Source of the DNA: an uncultured Alistipes sp. | GTDB taxonomy: Bacteria; Bacteroidota; Bacteroidia; Bacteroidales; Rikenellaceae | Length of the DNA stretch: 5,180 nt | Direction of reading: 5' to 3' | Assembly (NCBI GenBank): GCA_900549685.1 | Contig: UROX01000169.1 | Span: 1 to 5,180 of the forward strand | Part shown: positions 1 through 5,146 of the stretch, piece by piece | How the letters are laid out: each line of letters opens with the position of its first letter | Numbering within the stretch: position 1 is the stretch's first letter | Made by a program: the position numbers and the translations under genes | Notes under the pieces: generated by a model | Seen by the model: the letters and a program-made list of their open reading frames with translations, nothing else | Told to the model about the DNA's origin: nothing | Database searches by the model: none

Positions 1-32
1 GGTTTAAGATCGGATCGAACGTTTCTCGTGTA

Positions 33-50
33 CGGGCGTTCTTCCGCCCG
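33..50. terminator. Strong hairpin downstream of dapF
   Basis: CGGGCG (33-38) and CGCCCG (45-50) form a perfect six-pair GC stem with a TTCTTC loop. It lies 50 bases beyond the dapF stop and could end the dapF transcript, but no T-run follows on the minus strand. On the plus strand a seven-T run (70-76) comes 20 bases later, too far for a classic terminator. A gene entering from the left on the plus strand could also use it. Confidence 0.3.
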
Positions 51-70
51 GTGTATGCAATATTAGAGAT

Positions 71-110
71 TTTTTTCGGAAATCCGCCGTTTTTCGGGAT
101 TAAAAAAACG
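71..110 (+). repeat. T-run/A-run element, left copy (3' end of dapF)
   Basis: This stretch begins with TTTTTTCGGAAA and ends with AAAAAAACG. The same two words, in the same order and at nearly the same spacing (26 versus 24 bases between T-run and A-run), appear at 961-998 on the other side of dapF. The middle parts differ. It overlaps the dapF stop. The T-run comes before and the A-run after the internal dyad, the reverse of a terminator. Confidence 0.25.
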
Positions 111-903
111 AACCCGTCGTACCCTCGAAAACTTTCCGGGCCGGGCCGGTCAGCGTAATACGGCCGAAAGCCCGGAGATCCGCCGATTCGAATTCGACAA
201 AAAGCGTGCCGCCCTCGGCTTCGACCCGATAGCGGCGGCACCCGCTTCGGGTATGGATTGCCGTGGCGATGGCTGCGGCGGTCGCGCCCGTCCCGCAGGC
301 GAGCGTTTCGTCTTCGACGCCCCGTTCGAACGTGCGCAGGCGGATGTGTCCCTCGTCGAGGAGCTGCACGAAATTGACGTTCGTCCCGCCGCCCGCCGCG
401 AAAGCTTCCGAACGGCGGATCGTCCCGCCCCGTCCCACTACGTCCGTGCTGCGGACGTCATCGACGAATTCGACATAATGGGGCGAACCCGTGTCGAGAA
501 AGAGATGGTCGGCCGCTACGGTCACCTGCTTCACGTCGATCATGCCGAGCCGTATCGTCCCTTCGATGGCGTCGGCCGAGAGAATATCGACTTCGTGGGG
601 TCCGTCGATGCCGGAAAAAACCTTGTGCATGCCGCCGATCCCCAGATGATGGGCGAACAGCGCGATGCAGCGGCCTCCGTTGCCGCACATGGAGGCCTCG
701 CCTCCGTCTGCGTTGAAATAACGCATGCGGAACTGGGCCTGCGCATCGTTTTCGAGAATCATCAGACCGTCGGCTCCGATACCGGTCCTGCGGTGACACA
801 GGGCGGAGACATGTTCCCGTGAGGCGTCGAACCGTCCGGTGCGTCCGTCGATGATGACGAAGTCGTTGCCGGCTCCGTGGTATTTGTAGAATTTCTGTTC
901 CAT
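100..903 (-). CDS. dapF: Diaminopimelate epimerase (DapF)
   Basis: This cytosolic, cofactor-independent racemase converts LL- to meso-diaminopimelate, the last step before lysine and the meso-DAP of Gram-negative peptidoglycan. The 267-residue product matches the usual family length of about 270 and both halves of the pseudo-symmetric fold are complete. The N-terminal motif KYHGAGNDF is at residues 7-15. The first catalytic cysteine is C73 in MCGNGGRC (72-79) and the second is C203 in LACGTGAT (201-208). The substrate-binding motifs DTGSPH (137-142), GTNVNF (173-178) and ERG (193-195) are present. I start at ATG 903-901 because it begins directly at the family's usual N-terminus (MEQKFYKYHGAG); the frame stays open far upstream, but that stretch is antisense to other genes. 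It is divergent from the nitroreductase gene. The two final Phe codons and the TAA stop form a T-run on the coding strand. No following gene starts within the remaining 99 bases. Confidence 0.97.
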   Translation of the reverse strand: MEQKFYKYHGAGNDFVIIDGRTGRFDASREHVSALCHRRTGIGADGLMILENDAQAQFRMRYFNADGGEASMCGNGGRCIALFAHHLGIGGMHKVFSGIDGPHEVDILSADAIEGTIRLGMIDVKQVTVAADHLFLDTGSPHYVEFVDDVRSTDVVGRGGTIRRSEAFAAGGGTNVNFVQLLDEGHIRLRTFERGVEDETLACGTGATAAAIATAIHTRSGCRRYRVEAEGGTLFVEFESADLRAFGRITLTGPARKVFEGTTGSFF

Positions 904-932
904 GCGGCTCTGCGGTTTACGTGGTCGGCGGG

Positions 933-946
933 GCAGGGTGCCCTGC
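933..946. promoter_or_regulatory. 14-bp palindrome in the dapF leader
   Basis: GCAGGG and CCCTGC are perfect inverted repeats around TG. The site lies between the putative dapF -7 box and the dapF start, overlapping the expected transcription start. It could be an operator or a small leader hairpin, but six-base arms occur by chance fairly often in GC-rich DNA. Confidence 0.22.
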
Positions 947-948
947 GG

Positions 949-956
949 CAAAGATG
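949..956 (-). promoter_or_regulatory. Candidate -7 box of the dapF promoter
   Basis: On the minus strand positions 956-949 read CATCTTTG, seven of eight matches to TAnnTTTG. The expected start would be near 942, about 40 bases before the dapF ATG. No TTTG is found at the right -33 distance, so this is a partial match only. Confidence 0.3.
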
Positions 957-960
957 GGAA

Positions 961-998
961 TTTTTTCGGAAAGCCTTTTCCGTCCCGAGAAAAAAACG
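961..998 (+). repeat. T-run/A-run element, right copy (dapF/nitroreductase intergenic region)
   Basis: It shares a 12-base identical start and a 9-base identical end with 71-110. Inside, CGGAAA (967-972) and TTTCCG (977-982) form a six-pair hairpin with a four-base loop. It overlaps the candidate -33 region of the nitroreductase promoter, so part of the resemblance may simply be promoter AT-richness. Confidence 0.25.
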
Positions 999-1006
999 GA
1001 TATTTG
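976..1006 (+). promoter_or_regulatory. Candidate promoter of the nitroreductase gene
   Basis: GATATTTG at 999-1006 matches seven of eight positions of the -7 consensus TAnnTTTG. The place for the -33 box, 19 bases upstream (976-979), reads TTTT instead of TTTG. Transcription would start near 1012, giving a leader of about 27 bases that contains the 1017-1034 palindrome. No other good match occurs between dapF and this gene. Confidence 0.42.
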
Positions 1007-1016
1007 TATCGAACGA

Positions 1017-1034
1017 GGGACGCCGGGGCGTCCC
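1017..1034 (+). promoter_or_regulatory. 18-bp perfect palindrome in the nitroreductase leader
   Basis: GGGACGCC (1017-1024) and GGCGTCCC (1027-1034) are perfect inverted repeats separated by GG. The palindrome lies just after the predicted transcription start and ends 4 bases before ATG 1039. As DNA it could be an operator for a dimeric repressor. As RNA it would fold into a seven-pair hairpin with a four-base loop next to the start codon. No known regulator motif was recognised. Confidence 0.4.
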
Positions 1035-1038
1035 GGAA

Positions 1039-1794
1039 ATGAAAAATGCGATGATCGAAACGATTTTCGAGCACCGTTCGGTGCGCAGTTATAAACCAGA
1101 TCTCGTACCCGAGGCGGTCCTGCAACGGATTCTGGAGGCAGGGATACGGGCGTCGAATACGGGCAATATGCAGGTATACAGCATTGTCGTGACGACCGAT
1201 CCCGCGATCAGGAAAGAATTGTCGCCCTGCCACTTCGGACAGCCGATGGTGACTGCGGCACCCGTCGTGCTGACTTTCTGCGCCGATGTGCGCCGCTTTT
1301 CGCTCTGGTGCCGCCAGCGGGGTGCCGAGCCGGGGTATGGCAATTTCGTCTGGTTCGTCAATGGGGCTATCGACGCGATACTCGCTTCGCAGAATATCGC
1401 ACTGGCGGCCGAAGCGGAAGGACTCGGCATCTGCTATCTGGGTACGACGACCTACAACGCGGCCGAAATCGCCGAAGTGCTCGACCTTCCCGAGGGCGTG
1501 GTGCCCGTGACGACCGTGACGATGGGCTATCCCGACCGCATGCCGCCGCTTACGGACCGTCTGCCGCTGGAGGGCGTGATCCATCGCGAGCGCTACCGCG
1601 ATTATGCGCCGGAGGATATCGACCGGATATGGGCCGGCCGGGAGGCCTCGGAGGAAACGGCGCGTCTGCTCGACGAAAACGGCCTGCCCTCTCTGGCCCG
1701 CATTTTCACCGAGCGCCGTTACAAGAAGGACGATAACGAGATTTTCTCGCGCAAATATTTCGAGACACTGAAAAAACAGGGCTTCTTCGGATAG
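1039..1794 (+). CDS. NfsA-like FMN nitroreductase / NAD(P)H-dependent flavin oxidoreductase
   Basis: This is probably a homodimeric cytosolic FMN enzyme that uses NAD(P)H to reduce flavins, quinones or nitro compounds; the natural substrate cannot be read from sequence. The product is 251 residues, close to NfsA-type enzymes (about 240). The N-terminal HRSVRSY (12-18) is the Arg-Ser-x-Arg FMN phosphate-binding signature, and SNTGNMQ (39-45) is the second FMN contact. The helix with SQN (117-119), then GLGICYLG (128-135), and the later GYP...PPLTDRLP segment are typical of NfsA/FRP rather than NfsB. The charged C-terminal tail with RYKKDDNEIF followed by a terminal KKQGFFG is what I expect of Bacteroidota members. 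I chose ATG 1039 over the upstream in-frame start at 877 because the latter would overlap dapF and add residues with no family similarity; ATG 1051 is an alternative. A perfect palindrome ends 4 bases before the chosen ATG. It may be monocistronic or lead weakly into alaX, 144 bases downstream. Confidence 0.93.
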   Translation: MKNAMIETIFEHRSVRSYKPDLVPEAVLQRILEAGIRASNTGNMQVYSIVVTTDPAIRKELSPCHFGQPMVTAAPVVLTFCADVRRFSLWCRQRGAEPGYGNFVWFVNGAIDAILASQNIALAAEAEGLGICYLGTTTYNAAEIAEVLDLPEGVVPVTTVTMGYPDRMPPLTDRLPLEGVIHRERYRDYAPEDIDRIWAGREASEETARLLDENGLPSLARIFTERRYKKDDNEIFSRKYFETLKKQGFFG

Positions 1795-1830
1795 GAATGA
1801 CCTGACGGAGGAGGCGTTTCCCTGCCTTCT

Positions 1831-1855
1831 CTCCCCGGGAGACCCGGGCGGGGAG
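1831..1855 (+). other. GC-rich hairpin between the nitroreductase gene and alaX
   Basis: CCCGGG (1834-1839) and CCCGGG (1843-1848) enclose AGA and form a six-pair stem. Alternatively the outer CTCCCC (1831-1836) pairs with GGGGAG (1850-1855). It lies 37 bases after the nitroreductase stop. No T-run follows, only GTCTTTCGTC, so it is not a standard intrinsic terminator. It may slow transcription, mark an RNA 3' end or shape the alaX leader. Confidence 0.35.
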
Positions 1856-1916
1856 CCGTCTTTCGTCTGCGGACGAGCGGGCGGAAGCGGAAAGCAGAGG
1901 TCCGGAGGGGTGCGGA

Positions 1917-1930
1917 CGGATTCGAAACCG
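1917..1930. promoter_or_regulatory. Imperfect palindrome upstream of alaX
   Basis: CGGaTTCGAAaCCG is symmetric except for one A/A mismatch in each arm. It ends 9 bases before the alaX ATG. No convincing promoter was found in the 144-bp gap, so its role as an operator is speculative. Confidence 0.15.
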
Positions 1931-1938
1931 AATGATGG

Positions 1939-2406
1939 ATGGAACAGCAGAACACGCCGTTCGGCGAACATAACAAAGAGGAGTATCCGCCGATGCACAC
2001 GGCCGAGCATCTGGTCTGCGGCGCGATTGCCGGGATGCTGGGCTGCGGCAGGGCGTTCTCGACGCATATCGAAAAGAAAAAGTCGAAATGCGATTTCCGT
2101 TTCGGACGGAACCTGACGGACGACGAACGCGCCGAGATCGAGCGGACGGTGAACCGGCAGATCGCTTCGGGTGCGGCGGTACGCACCGAGACGATGGACG
2201 CGGAGGTCGCCGCACGGCGGTACGATCTTTCCCGGGTGCCCGGAGGGGCGGGAAAGGTGCGTATCGTCCATATCGGTACGTTTGACAGCTGCCCCTGCGT
2301 CGGTGCGCATGTGGCCGATACGAGCGAGATTCCACCCGTGCGTATCGTTTCGAGCGACTGGGCGGACGGAGTGCTGAGGGTGAGGTTCAAATTCGATAAA
2401 CGATAA
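1939..2406 (+). CDS. alaX: Stand-alone alanyl-tRNA editing protein, short AlaX type
   Basis: The 155-residue protein is a free-standing version of the editing (SAD) domain of alanyl/threonyl-tRNA synthetases. Family members deacylate Ser-tRNA(Ala), or Gly-tRNA(Ala), in trans. The zinc-site motifs are visible: HxxxH in HTAEHL (H20, H24) and CxxxH in CVGAH (C120, H124), with an additional cysteine at C118. The T-x-EI segment (128-131) and a C-terminal strand pattern like that of synthetase editing domains complete the fold. The N-terminal glycine-rich domain of longer AlaX proteins and any C-Ala dimerisation domain are absent, so it resembles the roughly 157-residue AlaX-S class. ATG 1939 is the first possible start after an in-frame TGA at 1933. 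M19 (ATG 1993) is less likely because it would place the HxxxH motif at the very N-terminus. No Shine-Dalgarno sequence is seen. It lies 13 bases before tamL and is probably cotranscribed with it. Substrate specificity is inferred from family only. Confidence 0.88.
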   Translation: MEQQNTPFGEHNKEEYPPMHTAEHLVCGAIAGMLGCGRAFSTHIEKKKSKCDFRFGRNLTDDERAEIERTVNRQIASGAAVRTETMDAEVAARRYDLSRVPGGAGKVRIVHIGTFDSCPCVGAHVADTSEIPPVRIVSSDWADGVLRVRFKFDKR

Positions 2407-2419
2407 AAACGGATCGGAC

Positions 2420-4822
2420 GTGTTGCGGACGGGCAGGATCGGAAATCGGACGTGCGGTGTGCGGTATGCGGCGATGGCTGCCGTGTGCCTGCTGCTGGTC
2501 GGGTGCAGCGCGACGCGGCACATTCCTTCCGGAGCGTATATGCTCGCGGGCAATAAGATCGAAATCGAAAAGGAAAAGGACCTGCCGCGCGACGAACGGG
2601 CGACGAAGACCGAGCTGGAAAGTTTCGTCCGTCAGCATCCCGGCAAGAAGCTGCTCGGGACCAATTTCTACGTCTGGGCCTACAATGCGGCCGACTCGAC
2701 CAAAAACAACTGGTGGAACCGTTTCAAGCGGCGGATCGGCAGGGAACCCGTGCTGATGGACTCGTCGTTGGCCCAGCGTTCGGCCGCCGGGATGAAAATC
2801 TATCTGGACGGCAAGGGGTTTCTCGATTCGAAGGCCTCTTTCCGGGTCGATACGTCGGGGCGCAAGGCCCGCGTCGTCTACCGTGTCCGTCAGGGTGAGC
2901 CTTACCGCATCGGCGAGATCGGTTACGAGTTCCGCGACCGGTCGTTGCAGCGGATCGTGCTGGGCGATACGGTCTCGTCGCTGCTTCATCGGGGCGATGT
3001 GTTCGATGCCGATGTGCTGGGGGCCGAAAGAGTCCGTATCGCCTCTTACCTCAAGGACCGGGGGTATTACAATTTCTCGATCAACAACATCGCTTATGTG
3101 GCCGATTCTACCGTAGGAAACCGTACGGTCGATCTGACGATGGTCGTCAAGCCCTATGCCGCCGGATACGATGCGCAGGGAGAGGCTATGTTCGATAATA
3201 ACCGCGTCTATCGAATACGGGAGATCTATGTCCATCCCGACTACGATCCGACGACAGCCGTGTCGGACAGCCTGTACGCGTCGCGGCTCGATACGGTCGA
3301 GTACAAGGGGCTGCGGATCGTGTACGATACCCGTTCGAAGGTGCGGGCGGAAATTCTCAGGCAGACCATAGGGCTTTATCCCGATTATCTGTACGACGCT
3401 TCGGAAGTGGAGCGGACCTATGAGAATATCATGCGGCTGGGGTATTACAAAAGCGCCAGCATCCTGTTCTCGGAACCGGCCGAATCCTCCGACGAGGTCT
3501 CCGTGACCTATGTCGGCGGCGGAGGGGGCGCGGATACGGCGGCGGTGACGGATGCCGTCGAACGGTCGTTGATCTGCAATATCTTCTGTATCCCGGCGAT
3601 GAGGCAGAGCTATTCCGTCGAGCTGGAAGGGACGACTTCTTCGGACTATTTCGGACTGACGGCTACGGTCGGCTATCAGAACCGGAACCTGTTCCGCGGG
3701 ATGGAACTGTTCGATGTCAGCGTGCGCGGCGGGTACGAATTCATGCGTCTCAAGAGCAAGCGCAACTCGTTCGAGCTGGGCGTGTCGGCGTCGTTCTCGT
3801 TTCCCCGGCTCATAACCCCTTTTCGGGTAAACCGCCATAACCGGGCCGTCAATCCGCGCACGAAAGTCGAAGTTTCGTACAGCGTGCAGCGCCGGCCCTA
3901 TTACCATCGGTTGCTGGCCAGCGGCGTGTGGGGCTATTCGTGGGGAATGGGACGCCGCAGCACGTTCGTTCTCCGACCGGCCGATATCAGCGTTGTCAAG
4001 CTCCGGCAGATCGATTCGGCCTTTCTCAATCAACTGCCCAATCCCTATCTGCGTAATAGTTATACGCCGCAGGTGATCGCCGGCTTGTCCGGCTCCTATA
4101 TCTTCAACGACCGGAGCCGCACGGTCGAAAAGAGCTCGCTCATGCTGCGGGTCAATTTCGAGACTAACGGCAACCTGATCGATGGTCTGTCGCATCTGTT
4201 CGGCCGCAGCGGTCTCGACGAGAACGGACGGCCCTATCACCGCCTGTTCGGGACACGTTACGCCCAGTATTTCCGGGCGGATGTCAATCTGTCCCGGATG
4301 TTCGTGCTGGCTCCCAAAACGAGTCTGGTGTATCGTTTCTATGCCGGTTGGGGCTATGCCTACGGCAACTCGTTCTCAATACCGTTCGAGAGGCTGTTCT
4401 ATTGCGGGGGTGCCAACAGCATGCGGGGATGGATGGCTCGGACGCTCGGCCCGGGCAACTCCGAGCGCTGGATCAGCTCCTATCCCGCCCAGTTGGGCAA
4501 TTTCAAGCTGGAGACCAATCTGGAAGCCCGTTTCCCGGTATGGGGTATTCTGCAGGGTGCGCTGTTTTTCGACGTGGGCAATATCTGGTTTATGAACCAG
4601 GGCGGTTCCGGCGAGGAAAGCCTGTTCCGTATCGACCGCTTTTACCGGCAGCTCGGTTTCAATACCGGACTGGGTGCCCGTTTCGATTTCAGCTTTTTCG
4701 TGTTCCGGGTCGATTGGGGCGTCAAGCTCCACAACCCCAACGAACCGGCGGGCGAACGCTGGATCCGTCGTTTCCGGCTGGGCAATACGACGCTCAATTT
4801 CGGGGTGGGATACCCGTTCTGA
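2420..4822 (+). CDS. tamL: TamL-type lipoprotein Omp85 (BamA/TamA family outer-membrane assembly protein)
   Basis: This is an outer-membrane Omp85 protein, the Bacteroidota lipoprotein counterpart of TamA, expected to work with inner-membrane TamB in inserting outer-membrane proteins or moving lipids. The product has 800 residues with GTG 2420 as residue 1. A basic N-region leads into a short hydrophobic stretch and lipobox LVGC, with acylated Cys29. About three POTRA-like repeats follow (roughly 45-155, 158-245, 262-368; note YRIGEIGYEF and VYRIREIYV at the starts of the latter two). The barrel runs from about residue 396 (RQSYSVELEGTTSS onward). The conserved Omp85 loop-6 motif appears as GGANSMRGW (663-671), with the key Arg at 669. 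The chain ends in VGYPF with a terminal Phe, the usual beta-signal. I prefer GTG 2420 (or TTG 2423, or GTG 2459) over ATG 2474, since that ATG leaves no positive charge before the lipobox. No tamB follows in the window, which is somewhat unusual. BamA itself is less likely: it would have five POTRA domains and usually no lipobox. Confidence 0.92.
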   Translation: MLRTGRIGNRTCGVRYAAMAAVCLLLVGCSATRHIPSGAYMLAGNKIEIEKEKDLPRDERATKTELESFVRQHPGKKLLGTNFYVWAYNAADSTKNNWWNRFKRRIGREPVLMDSSLAQRSAAGMKIYLDGKGFLDSKASFRVDTSGRKARVVYRVRQGEPYRIGEIGYEFRDRSLQRIVLGDTVSSLLHRGDVFDADVLGAERVRIASYLKDRGYYNFSINNIAYVADSTVGNRTVDLTMVVKPYAAGYDAQGEAMFDNNRVYRIREIYVHPDYDPTTAVSDSLYASRLDTVEYKGLRIVYDTRSKVRAEILRQTIGLYPDYLYDASEVERTYENIMRLGYYKSASILFSEPAESSDEVSVTYVGGGGGADTAAVTDAVERSLICNIFCIPAMRQSYSVELEGTTSSDYFGLTATVGYQNRNLFRGMELFDVSVRGGYEFMRLKSKRNSFELGVSASFSFPRLITPFRVNRHNRAVNPRTKVEVSYSVQRRPYYHRLLASGVWGYSWGMGRRSTFVLRPADISVVKLRQIDSAFLNQLPNPYLRNSYTPQVIAGLSGSYIFNDRSRTVEKSSLMLRVNFETNGNLIDGLSHLFGRSGLDENGRPYHRLFGTRYAQYFRADVNLSRMFVLAPKTSLVYRFYAGWGYAYGNSFSIPFERLFYCGGANSMRGWMARTLGPGNSERWISSYPAQLGNFKLETNLEARFPVWGILQGALFFDVGNIWFMNQGGSGEESLFRIDRFYRQLGFNTGLGARFDFSFFVFRVDWGVKLHNPNEPAGERWIRRFRLGNTTLNFGVGYPF

Positions 4823-5037
4823 TGCCGGGAGGGGATATTCCGGCTCTGGGACGGCCTCCCTGCTTTTCGGACGGCGGTTCCGGGCTTCTGCCGAAGTCGG
4901 GAAGGATATGCGGCCGGTGTCCGCGAATAACAGCGGTCGCGATGAAAATATGTTTCCGAAAATGTCGATACATCGGGCGTATGGCGGCTTTGGGGTACGG
5001 TAGCGGCTGTCGTGCCGTCGTCGCCGGGGTGTCTTTT
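4823..5037. other. Non-coding gap after tamL, no gene seen
   Basis: No convincing gene lies here. Open frames on both strands lack family similarity, and one of them would run through the promoter and riboswitch. A weak dyad, GGGAGG (4827-4832) with CCTCCC (4855-4860) followed by TGCTTTTC, starts 5 bases after the tamL stop and might assist tamL termination. Its loop is long and its T-run short. The stretch stays GC-rich until the AT-rich promoter begins at about 5032. Confidence 0.5.
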
Positions 5038-5068
5038 TTTGCGATTGCGGGAAAATTGCGTATCTTCG
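5038..5068 (+). promoter_or_regulatory. Bacteroidota-type -33/-7 promoter of the riboswitch transcript
   Basis: TTTG at 5038-5041 and TATCTTCG at 5061-5068 fit the Bacteroidota consensus TTTG - about 19-21 bp - TAnnTTTG, with a 19-bp spacer and one mismatch in the -7 box. Transcription would start near 5073-5076, a few bases before the riboswitch P1 stem. That placement supports both calls. The region is also a local shift from GC-rich coding sequence to AT-rich sequence. Confidence 0.68.
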
Positions 5069-5080
5069 CGACGTTATTGA

Positions 5081-5133
5081 ATCGTGGAAAGATTTGGCCG
5101 CTTGCAACCACTGAAAAAAATGCTAAAATAGCG
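5081..5133 (+). promoter_or_regulatory. SAM-II (SAM-alpha) riboswitch, candidate
   Basis: The RNA would begin with GUGG (5084-5087), which pairs with CCAC (5108-5111) as stem P1. The enclosed loop carries GAUUUGG (5091-5097) and GCUUGCA (5100-5106), both hallmarks of SAM-II aptamers. An A-rich linker (5112-5120) leads to GCUAAAA (5122-5128), the conserved 3' element. AGCG (5130-5133) directly after it can pair with CGCU (5099-5102) in the loop, giving the expected H-type pseudoknot. The order and spacing match the SAM-II layout, although P1 is short and two or three extra A's precede GAUUU compared with the alphaproteobacterial version I remember. The element sits about 15-20 bases downstream of a strong promoter match and upstream of a gene outside the window. 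SAM-II aptamers usually repress methionine/SAM synthesis genes (metA/metX, metY and similar) when SAM is abundant. The match was recognised by eye, without a covariance search. Confidence 0.8.
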
Positions 5134-5146
5134 TTTGTTCTTTTTT
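5118..5146 (+). terminator. Terminator-like hairpin overlapping the riboswitch 3' end
   Basis: AAAUGCUA (5118-5125) can pair with UAGCGUUU (5129-5136) around a three-A loop, giving eight pairs including one G-U. A U-rich stretch follows (GTTCTTTTTT, 5137-5146). The stem is AT-rich and weak for an intrinsic terminator. It uses the same bases as the SAM-II pseudoknot strand (5130-5133) and GCUAAAA, so the two structures exclude each other. It may belong to the expression platform or be fortuitous. Confidence 0.3.

Noticed and set aside
58..65. TAATATTG on the minus strand as a promoter for a gene left of the window
   Set aside because: Only the -7-like word fits; no TTTG lies at the proper distance upstream.
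70..108. Seven-T run, dyad and seven-A run at the dapF end read as an intrinsic terminator
   Set aside because: On both strands the T-run precedes and the A-run follows the dyad, opposite to an intrinsic terminator, so only a long imperfect hairpin is possible.
3..155. Plus-strand frame open from the left edge that could be the 3' end of a gene
   Set aside because: It overlaps the dapF 3' end and shows no recognisable motif. It is too short to judge and probably open by chance.
253..822. 189-residue plus-strand open frame within dapF
   Set aside because: It is the mirror of dapF codons and lacks any motif; dapF has all catalytic residues on the other strand.
904..2553. Very long upstream extension of the dapF frame on the minus strand, open to 2553
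   Set aside because: It lies antisense to the nitroreductase and alaX genes, is rich in Arg/His/Pro as expected of mirrored GC-rich codons, and has no family similarity. The real DapF N-terminus begins at 903.
2387..4240. 617-residue open frame antisense to tamL
   Set aside because: Stop codons are rare opposite GC-rich coding sequence. It shows no recognisable domain, while the plus strand encodes a complete Omp85 protein.
4376..5107. 243-residue minus-strand open frame covering the tamL end and the gap
   Set aside because: It is composed mostly of mirrored tamL codons and low-complexity Arg/Pro/Ser stretches, and has no domain.
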